The notes beneath the pieces are model-generated. The model did no database searches. It saw nothing but the letters and a program-made list of their open reading frames with translations, and was not told the origin of the DNA. Below are positions 56,237 through 64,000 of a stretch of 64,000 nt of DNA, piece after piece. The stretch lies in NCBI GenBank assembly GCA_964017235.1, contig OZ024933.1:6947962-7011961 (forward strand), given 5' to 3'. Position 1 is the first letter of the stretch; the number at the start of each line of letters is the position of its first letter. The DNA comes from Sabellastarte sp. h YS-2021. Taxonomy: Eukaryota; Annelida; Polychaeta; Sabellida; Sabellidae. The translations under genes and the position numbers were made by a program.

Positions 56237-59200
56237 TTAGTAGCCATAAGGTCTGGTGTCAAAATTTTCACTCAGCGCTCTTTTGGTATATACAACCCTG
56301 TACTTTTTTCTGACATCTTTATTGTAGATTTTTTGCTTAAGTAAATCTCTTCTGATTTGATTAGGATACAATGCACATGTATTCGTGGTGCCGCCATGCA
56401 AGTACCAGGCAAACACCTCTTCTTTCATCTTTTCAAAATTCAATTCTTTTGAAATTTCATGATTCAGGGTGAATCCCTTTATTGTGCACTTTGTTTCTCC
56501 ATTATCGAGTTTGAAGGAATAATTTTTTGGACCAGCTGAGAGGAATTCAACAATATGATGGCCTTGTAATTCATCGGTCAATTCACCCAAATAATCACCG
56601 GTTTTAATTGTGTCCTGGTTTTCATCTGTTTTATATATGACCGAATCCGTATCAAAATATAATACCGACTGACCCAAATGCTGCAAGACATCGTAGAGCC
56701 TCAATCTGGCATGGGCAGTGGTGAAAGATGCAAGAATTACATTCGTTTGCATGTTTGTTGGCACAAATTCTTCCACATTCTCGAACTCTAACTGCACCAT
56801 GTCATCATTCAAAATGTGCCAGTCAGCAATTTTTAGGGTAGGGTTTGCCAGCTTGTGGAAAAATTCTGCTTCATCGGTGGTGATCACAATTTTTTTCATG
56901 TTTGATCTCTGCGCTAGCTTTCCCCAAAAACTGAAAACAAAAAAAACAAAAAAAAAAAATTACGACTAAAAGAAAATAACTGACCATTAGGAGTATTACT
57001 ATTACTAAATATGCGTACTTTAATGGTATAGCAATTAAATCATTACCTGTTGAGGCATAATTTGGCGAGGGATCTCAGGCCTGGATTTTTCTCCACCAGA
57101 TGACCCTCTAGCTCAACCCCTTCTTTTTCTTTGTAGTTGGCGAGATATTGGGCTTGTTTCGCCTCATCTCCCTGACACCACTCTGGCCACCCTGAAGCCA
57201 TCTGTTTGATTTTCAGGAACTGGTTCACGTATCCAGAGAAGAGACCAGAAGAACCAGTGCTTGGGTCAAACTTTGAAGTATTCTCCCAGTGGTATACTTC
57301 GTATATTTTTACAATTTGGTACCCCATTTCAAGCGCTTTAACCAGTTCAATGGTTGTCCAGGTTCCTAGAATCATCCTCTTTTCTGGGTGGCATTGACAA
57401 GGCTGTTGGTTTTGTTCATCGGCACAAGTTTTACACAGGGGAAACAGGAGCTTTCCATTGTTGCGATATGGCAGCACCGGGTGATACAATGATCTGGGAG
57501 GTAGCACTTTGACCTTAGCCAGCCCAAAGTACTCTGCTATACCCCGAAAATTCTCCAGGATGACTTCTGGATGCCCGATTGGGTACTCATCGTACTTGTT
57601 CACTGTTGGGTACAGAGAAGTGAAATCAACATACTTGATTTTTTCTCCAGGTCCAACTTTGTGATACAGCTTCACTGCATTTGTGCGTCCACCAAAAAAT
57701 GTGTCCCTGGGTTCTAACCTGGTTTGAACATCCAGTTCTATGGCAAAGGCAATCAAGGCTGGGTTTGTTTTAAGTGCCATGTTAAAGTCATGCTCCCACA
57801 TACACACATATTCGTACCCCATTGAGATTAAGTCAGCTTTTTTCTGCAGTGTCATAGCATATCTCTGACTGAAAGTTTGGTTAAAATGAGGGTGAACAAT
57901 ATCTGCGTTGTAGCACCTAGGACAACCATGGAAGAAACACCCATTAAACTCCATCACAGTTTTTTGCCCGGTACTAGGATCTTCGAAATACCCATCTACT
58001 TTATAAATACCCCCATCTGGTTTCCTAATTTTAAATTCACCACCATTTAAAGCATGCCTGATAGCTACACCCCTCTGCCGACTCTCCCACTCTAACCACT
58101 GGATTGAAGTCTTGCTAATGTTATCGCAAACCCCGTACCCACCAGCCGGTATCACCCCTATATCTGACCCTTTAAACGTTGTGTTTTCAACATCAGAATT
58201 CTCTACTACGCACCAATCAGACCCCTTCTTAACTCTGATTTTGTCATTAAGTCTCTTAGCCTCCCTAACTGTTGTCTCGCCTTTAAGTTTCACTTCGAGA
58301 GTTTCCTCTAAATGTAGGCTTCTGTATACACCCATACACACGGATGCTATGGTGCAAAATGAAAATGGGTCAACACCATTTTTGATTGAATGGACAAGAG
58401 CATTTGTTTCTGGGTCAAGTTTGGTTTCAGCGGTACCCGTTATGGACAATAAAAGATGCCTGAATTTCATACAGGCTCTGCGCAAAATGTCAACATCCGA
58501 CACGCAATATTCTTTTATTTCCTTTTGAAAGTCAAAAGCCCCCTCCAAATTTGAATACCATTCGAGAAAATTGTTTCTGTCTTTCTCACTCATTCCTTGA
58601 ATCCCATACATTTCTGGGGAAGGATATTGCCCGACATAGTTTTGATTTTCCAGAGTATTAAAATAGTGTGGAAAATAACCTTTTTTCAATTCAGTTAAGC
58701 CAAAAGCTTTTGGGAGACAAGACAGACGCATCGGCATAAAGTTCAATGAATCCAACACTCGTATATCGAGGCCCCTCTCGATGTGCATATACATAATTTT
58801 TGATCCATTAAAGATCACTTTTGGAGTAATGCTATTTTCTGTGAGATATGACAACAAAAAGTACCCATCGTATCCCCTAGCATTGTGGGCCAGAACAGTA
58901 GATCCCTTTCTTTGCTTTTGAAAAAGCCACTTTCCCACAAGATGAGAAGTATTTTCCCCTTTAAATACAATTTGTCTTTTACCACAACCGTTACAGGCTT
59001 TCTTGGCAAATTCCCCGCTTTTAGAGTCCCACTTATCGCATTTGAGACACCGATCTCCGCAGGATTGACATACCGAATCATCGGTCAGATCTTGATTTTC
59101 ACACACCTGACATACTGTCTGAATGACTGCAAAGTTTGGGACATGAACCCCCGTATTTTGGATGCACTCAAAATCTAAAAATACGAACTTATTTTTCTGT

Positions 59201-61685
59201 GGCTTTGGAGGTAGAGCTGGTAGGTGACAAAAGTGATTGCCCATAAAATTTTGAAGGCAGAATTTACACTTCCACTCACCGCAAATATGGGCTTCCTTCG
59301 TGTCTTTTGTCAAATCGATGACTTTTTTACAAATCTTGCACACCCATCTGGTATTGCAAGGCGAAGGAATTACTTTATGCAGAGATTTTTTCTTCTCTTG
59401 TTTGTGTCGGACAAAACATTCTAACGAACGGCAAACGGATTGACAAGAACGACAAGTCATTGGTGTTGATTCTACACAAGATATAGATTGACAAGTCTGA
59501 CAAGTATGGGTACAATGGTGATTGCTAATGGAATTAAAACCCTGAAAACATTTTGAACAGAAGTAGGACATGGCAAGCATACCCTTAATGTTTACGATAC
59601 AATCAAAGTGACCGTTGTCCCCAGACCTGGTATAATACAGGTAAACCCGCTTATCACCAACTGGTCGCGAAGTATCCGGGTACATGACTTTGTTGTTTAA
59701 ATGGGCCGTAAAAACAACAACATGAATGTTTAATACTTGTTCAAACATGGGTATATCTAAAATACTACAGGGCCTATTCGTAGGTACCCCAGCAAGATTG
59801 TGATAACGCAAGGCAGTTTTTTTCTGTAGACTATTTCTATTTCTGTCCCCCTTTCTCATGTTATTATAATGCTTAAGCATCGAAGGCCTATCTTTTTCAG
59901 AAGCTCCTTGTAAAAGATTAAAGGCGATACCAACGGCTATGGACCTAGCTAAGCACAAGTAATCTTCATTATTGATTGACACCAATGACCGCTTCGAAAT
60001 CCTATTAGAAGAAACATTTGTGATTGGTACACCTTTACCCCCATGCATCATTTTGGCAACCCCCAAGTTAACTTCAAACCCCTCTGCTACATTAAGATTT
60101 TCTTTGCTTTGAAGCACATTTTGTACTGCATCCATAACAGCTTCTGGGTTCAGTTTTTCCAGGGGTTGAGGAGGTACTATTATTGGTTTATGCAGATCTG
60201 GATGGTTGATGTGTACCCTGCCCACTGCCTCTTCTTTGGCAAAGTCCTGCATCCCCTGCTCGAGTAAATCTTTGAATGCCTGGTGCAGTTCCACTTTCAA
60301 GTCTTTAATTTCTTTCCCTTGGTGCGTATCGTCAAACTTAACTTGGTAGCTAACCTCTTTGACAACGCCTCCTATAATGAACAAATACCGGTCTAACCAT
60401 TAAAATTTAGAATAACTGGGGACTTCACCATTATCAGTAATTTGTTTCTTAACTTTTTTTTTGTTTCTTATTTTTTAAGTTTTCCATTTCAATCCCAAAG
60501 TATATTTATCAAAAAAAACTTCTATCAAGCCAACATTAGCCATCCCGGTATTGTTTACAAAAATATATGGAGCTCAAAGATATTCTGTACTCACCTTTGA
60601 AACTCTTGCTGTCCCTGCAGGATATGCTGTAACTCTTTTCCTCATCTTGCTCGATGTCGTATCCATCTTGATCCTGATCCGGCCTCATCCTTTTTGCTGG
60701 GGGTTGTTCTACCAGATCAGATAGTCCAGATGGTCCCGCTTCTCCTATTAATGGGATTCCATTTATGGTTTCGGGTTCATCTACAATATAAATCCATTAT
60801 TCTTACACACCCAAAGATTTAAAATCATTTTTTCAGTGGCTTAATCTGACACACTAATCTTTTACTCCATCATGAGGTGAGTTCGAACCCACAACCTCAG
60901 GCATGGGAGATCAGCAATTCAAAATCAAGTTTGTTAATCAGAGAGCCTGCATGTAATACGCATAAAGTTTATACTTTTCAAAAATAACAAGAGAAAATGA
61001 ATTCTATTTTAACAGATAACCATTTTAAAACTAACCACTATAGAAAAGGTTTTCATCGAATGTGTCTACAGCATGTTTCAGATCTTCCAAATTGGGAATG
61101 TTTCCATTCTCAAAATCAGCCACAAAGCAATTGTCTGGGGTTGCTGAAAAAACATAATTAGGAACACTTTAATGATGGTAAATGTGTTTGAGGTTATATT
61201 TTATGAAAATAAAACATTCTTTTTTTTTACAATACAGTAAAAGCTCTATTATCCGAATTTCAATTATCCAGCCTCAAACTCACTCTCCAAAATCATTTTA
61301 AGCCTGTTATTTTAGCATTCCTATTATCCAACCTTTCTATTATTTGACCGTATTTGACCGTATTCTTACTCTCCCAAGAGTGTCAGATAATAGAGGTTCT
61401 ACTGCAGTAGTATGCTATACCATTTATGGGGTTTTGTTCCATATCTTCAACAGCTTCTATCAGTTGGAAGTTGCTATCATTCAGTTGAGAACCCTCCTCA
61501 GCCTGTGCCCCATCCAAAGCCTCCAGCAGAATGGGGTCACTCACAGCATCGAACCATGAATCTTCTTCCAAGGCGGTGATCCGTTGGACCACACTTGGAT
61601 CGAACTCTAGGCCAGCTGACACAGCCCATTGTCTCAACTCATCTCTTGAGGTAAATGAGTTTACTTTTTCTAAAAAGGAAGCCAT
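56237..61685 (-). CDS. Protein-primed-type DNA polymerase B, five coding exons
   Basis: Coding exons are 61685-61421, 61143-61036, 60780-60595, 60371-57047 and 56930-56237. All four introns are GT-AG, phases agree at every junction (1,1,1,2), and the total is divisible by three (about 1525 residues). Exons 1-3 are acidic and unrecognised. Exon 4 has an OTU/papain-like stretch (NNEDYLCLARSIAV, later GHFDCIV) and zinc-finger-like Cys/His pairs. It also has exonuclease motifs (FVFLDFECI, AHNARGYDGYF, YCVSDVDILR), a VSR-endonuclease-like insert (MEFNGCFFHGCPRC) and palm motif A (YVDFTSLYPTV). The next polymerase motif is split by the last intron. Exon 5 has motif C (LYFDTDSVIYK) and ends TRPYGY. 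It replicates the element's linear genome. No stop or frameshift is seen. Confidence 0.9.
60850..60960 (-). repeat. Possible SINE fragment in polymerase intron 2
   Basis: A B-box-like gggttcgaactc on the minus strand with a tRNA-like context ('gaggttgtgggttcg'). No tail or target duplication was found, so it is only a fragment or chance match. Confidence 0.3.
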
Positions 61686-61689
61686 TCCT

Positions 61690-63142
61690 AGAAAATAATA
61701 AACAATATAATTAATTGAGGACTAAAAAATCTCATCCACAGTCTAAAACTCAAACTTATCCCTGTATTATTATAAAACAGACATTTTCTAAACAGTACAC
61801 CTACCTCATATGTTCAAAACCAAATTTAAGGAGTGGTTACATAAGGTTTCATCCATGACCAATGTAGCAGAATAGCAAAATAAAGCACAATTACGGTAGT
61901 AAAAACGAAAAAAATGCTCATACTAACAGTTAAAAGTTAAAAAAACCCACGAACTAGTCATCAAAATTTCAAATTTTGCATCAAAATATATATATAAAAA
62001 TGAGTATTTACTGCAATAAATTGAAATAGAATAGCAAAATAATGCACAATTACGGTAGTAAAAACGAAAAAAAAATGCTCAAACTAACAGTTAAAAGTTA
62101 AAAACCCCACGAACTAGTCATCAAAATTTCAAATTTTGCATCAAAATATATATATAAAAATGAGTATTTACTGCAATAAATTGAAATAGAATAGCAAAAT
62201 AATGCACAATTACGGTAGTAAAAACGAAAAAAAAATGCTCAAACTAACAGTTAAAAGTTAAAAACCCCACAAACTAGTCATCAAAATTTCAAATTTTTCA
62301 TCAAAATATATATAAAAATGAGTATTTACTGCCATAAGTTGTAGTAGAATAGCAAAATAATGCACAATTACGGTAGTAAAAATGAAAAAATGCTCAAACT
62401 AACAGTTAAAAGTTAAAAAAATCCACGAACTAGTCATCAAAATTTCAAATTTTGCATCAAAATATATATAAAAATGAGTATTTACTGCAATAAATTGAAA
62501 TAGAATAGCAAAATAATGCACAATTACGGTAGTAAAAACGAAAAAAAATGCTCATACTAACAGTTAAAAGTTAAAAAACCCACGAACTAGTCATCAAAAT
62601 TTCAAATTTTCCATCAAAATATATATAAAAATGAGTATTTACTGCAATAAGTTGTAGTAGAATAGCAAAATAATGCACAATTACGGTAGTAAAAACGAGA
62701 AAATGCTCAAACTAACAGTTAAAAGTTAAAAAAATCCACGAACTAGTCATCAAAATTTCAAATTTTGCATCAAAATATATATAAAAATGAGTATTTACTG
62801 CAATAAATTGAAATAGAATAACAAAATAATGCACAATTACGGTAGTAAAAACGAAAAAAATGCTCATACTAACAGTTAAAAGTTAAAAAAACCCACGAAC
62901 TAGTCATCAAAATTTCAAATTTTCCATCAAAATATATATAAAAATGAGTATTTACTGCAATAAATTGAAATAGAATAGCAAAATAATGCACAATTACGGT
63001 AGTAAAAACGAAAAAAATGCTCATACTAACAGTTAAAAGTTAAAAAAACCCATGAACTAGTCATCAAAATTTCAAATTTTGCATCAAAATATATATAAAA
63101 ATGAGTATTTACATTCAAAATAAATTAAGATGAAAAACTTAC
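61690..63142 (-). other. Putative 5'UTR intron of the polymerase gene
   Basis: A strong donor (CAA/gtaagt) at 63142 and an acceptor (tttctag) ending at 61688, two bases ahead of the start ATG, would remove about 1.45 kb that is mostly tandem repeat. A TATA box 100 bp upstream of the donor supports transcription through it. Confidence 0.55.
61860..63115. repeat. ~157-bp tandem array, about eight units
   Basis: Each unit contains 'aatagcaaaataatgcacaa', 'acggtagtaaaaa', 'ctaacagttaaaagttaaaa', 'gaactagtcatcaaaatttc' and 'atgagtatttactgc'. The units are highly similar, with indels in A runs. The array fills the putative leader intron. Confidence 0.93.
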
Positions 63143-63245
63143 TTGCAATTAAGTACACAGGATGTGAAGATATTTAATTTGAAGTTTATATCCAAAGAGA
63201 TTTGTACTCAAACTGTAACTGTGAAAAAAAATACTGAATATCTGA

Positions 63246-63253
63246 CTTTTATA
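63246..63253 (-). promoter_or_regulatory. TATA box of the polymerase transcription unit
   Basis: TATAAAAG about 100 bp upstream of the leader donor at 63142, with an inverted CCAAT (plus-strand ccaat) about 30 bp further upstream at 63276-63280. This implies a short non-coding first exon of roughly 75 nt. Confidence 0.6.
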
Positions 63254-63259
63254 CTTTGG

Positions 63260-64000
63260 GCTCCCTAGCAAGGACTTCTAGTAACCAATAGAAAGCCTCC
63301 AACTGTGATTTTTTTAAATTTAAAAATAATTCATCAATAACTACACTAATGATGGTTTATTTTAAATTTTGAAAGGGGGAGGGGGGAGGGGAGGGGGTAA
63401 AGACATGCAAAATCAATTCACAGGTGTTCAGAAGGGTATACATCATGTATTTCACAAATCAGATTTTGCAGTAAAGCAGTATCTCTCTTTGTATTTTAGA
63501 AAGTAAACAAATAAATGTATTAAATATGAAGTTTAAATTTTTATCTTGTATTTTGAAACAGGGTAGTTTAAGAGAATTTAATATGGGGTGTAACATATTG
63601 TTCAAAGACCCAAAGATTCTTGAATTCAAAGCACCATGTGGACACTAGAATGTTTTATCTTATATCAATTAGCATTACACATCTTTGCTACTTGAAGTAG
63701 AAGAGCAGGAGATAAGTACTTAATGAAAATTATCCTGTTGCATATGTGGCACATATTGAGCAAAAACCAATTATATGGGACTGGTAGGTCAAAGCCCTCT
63801 CCCATGCTGTTTCACTGAAATTGTCAAATAGACATGGCTGCATAAGTGGTCATAGAAGTTACTGTAAAAAGTAGCCTGGACAATAAAATCTTTTATATAT
63901 GTAGTTCTTTTGTGGTAGCAAATATGCACCTATATACATATAGGGTGAGGTATTGGAGTTCCTGCTCACTGCATTTAGTTCCAAAGTTGGAAGTGGATCA
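63260..64000. other. AT-rich end of window, G-run near 63376
   Basis: A G/A run (ggggga repeats) spans 63375-63399. No frame, no visible terminal inverted repeat matching the 47-48.7 kb side, and no protease gene. Confidence 0.5.

Larger units (their letters stand above)
48690..63260. mobile_element. Polinton/Maverick (adintovirus-type) endogenous DNA virus
   Basis: The hallmark gene set is present: polymerase B, FtsK/HerA-type packaging ATPase, retroviral-type integrase, double-jelly-roll major capsid and single-jelly-roll minor capsid. The integrase, capsid, ATPase and polymerase genes and most others lie on the minus strand; one orphan gene is on the plus strand. Nearly all frames are intact, so the insertion looks young; the clear exception is a stop in the major capsid gene. 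The adenain-like protease was not found, and terminal inverted repeats and a target duplication were not seen, so the stated limits are the outermost promoter elements rather than true termini. Confidence 0.92.

Noticed and set aside
63375-63399. The G-rich run as a Polinton terminus or G-quadruplex promoter.
   Set aside because: It does not match the other flank in inverted form and lies beyond the polymerase TATA box; no evidence beyond composition.

Overview
The window is animal nuclear DNA: AT-rich, crowded with repeats, with GT-AG introns, TATA boxes, AATAAA signals, tRNA-derived SINEs with target-site duplications, and LINE, Ty3/gypsy, DIRS-type and Polinton/Maverick elements. The repeat mix (DIRS elements, Helentron-like elements with cores of ~155-169 bp tandem repeats, SINEs ending in a TTAAACCCC-type tail) suggests a marine invertebrate, most likely a bivalve mollusc. 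That placement is an inference. I recognise no complete ordinary host gene.

Layout. 1-9.4 kb: AT-rich DNA with a tandem repeat array that was hit by a LINE (3.2-6.3 kb) and a SINE (7.25 kb) at almost the same point of the repeat unit. 9.4-21.6 kb: relics, including a truncated LINE fragment, a TIR element with 27-bp ends, a small hairpin MITE and three SINE copies with duplications. 20.0-31.3 kb: a ~3 kb segmental duplication (copies at 21.7-24.8 and 26.9-31.3 kb), each copy holding a ~155-bp tandem array, plus three Helentron-like elements. One of these carries a 169-bp array, and its empty site survives in the other duplicate. 32.3-39.5 kb: a decayed gypsy element with a deleted integrase core, its leader and a partial LTR. 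40.3-46.7 kb: a structurally complete DIRS-type tyrosine-recombinase retrotransposon with inverted terminal repeats and the internal complementary region, although gag and pol carry mutations. 47-48.6 kb: minisatellite and direct repeats.

48.7-63.3 kb: the most interesting part, a Polinton/Maverick (adintovirus-type) endogenous DNA virus. It encodes protein-primed-type DNA polymerase B in five coding exons, a packaging ATPase, a retrovirus-type integrase with a chromodomain, a single-jelly-roll penton-type minor capsid protein, a basic core-like protein, a double-jelly-roll major capsid protein broken by one in-frame TGA, an LRR-like type I membrane protein, a 279-residue orphan with a CCHC motif on the opposite strand, and an apparent two-repeat TATA-box-binding-protein (TBP) homologue. 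The element's transcription units have sharp TATA boxes, most 35-65 bp ahead of their start codons. Three of these boxes are superimposed on the stop codon or final codons of the preceding gene. Six structural/integration genes follow one TATA box and are chained by ATGA/TAATG start-stop overlaps, which looks like a polycistronic unit. A virus-encoded TBP together with compact stop-codon/TATA promoters is the candidate for an undescribed system: a self-supplied promoter-recognition factor in a Polinton. I did not find the adenain-like protease or the terminal inverted repeats, so the element's outer limits are unresolved.
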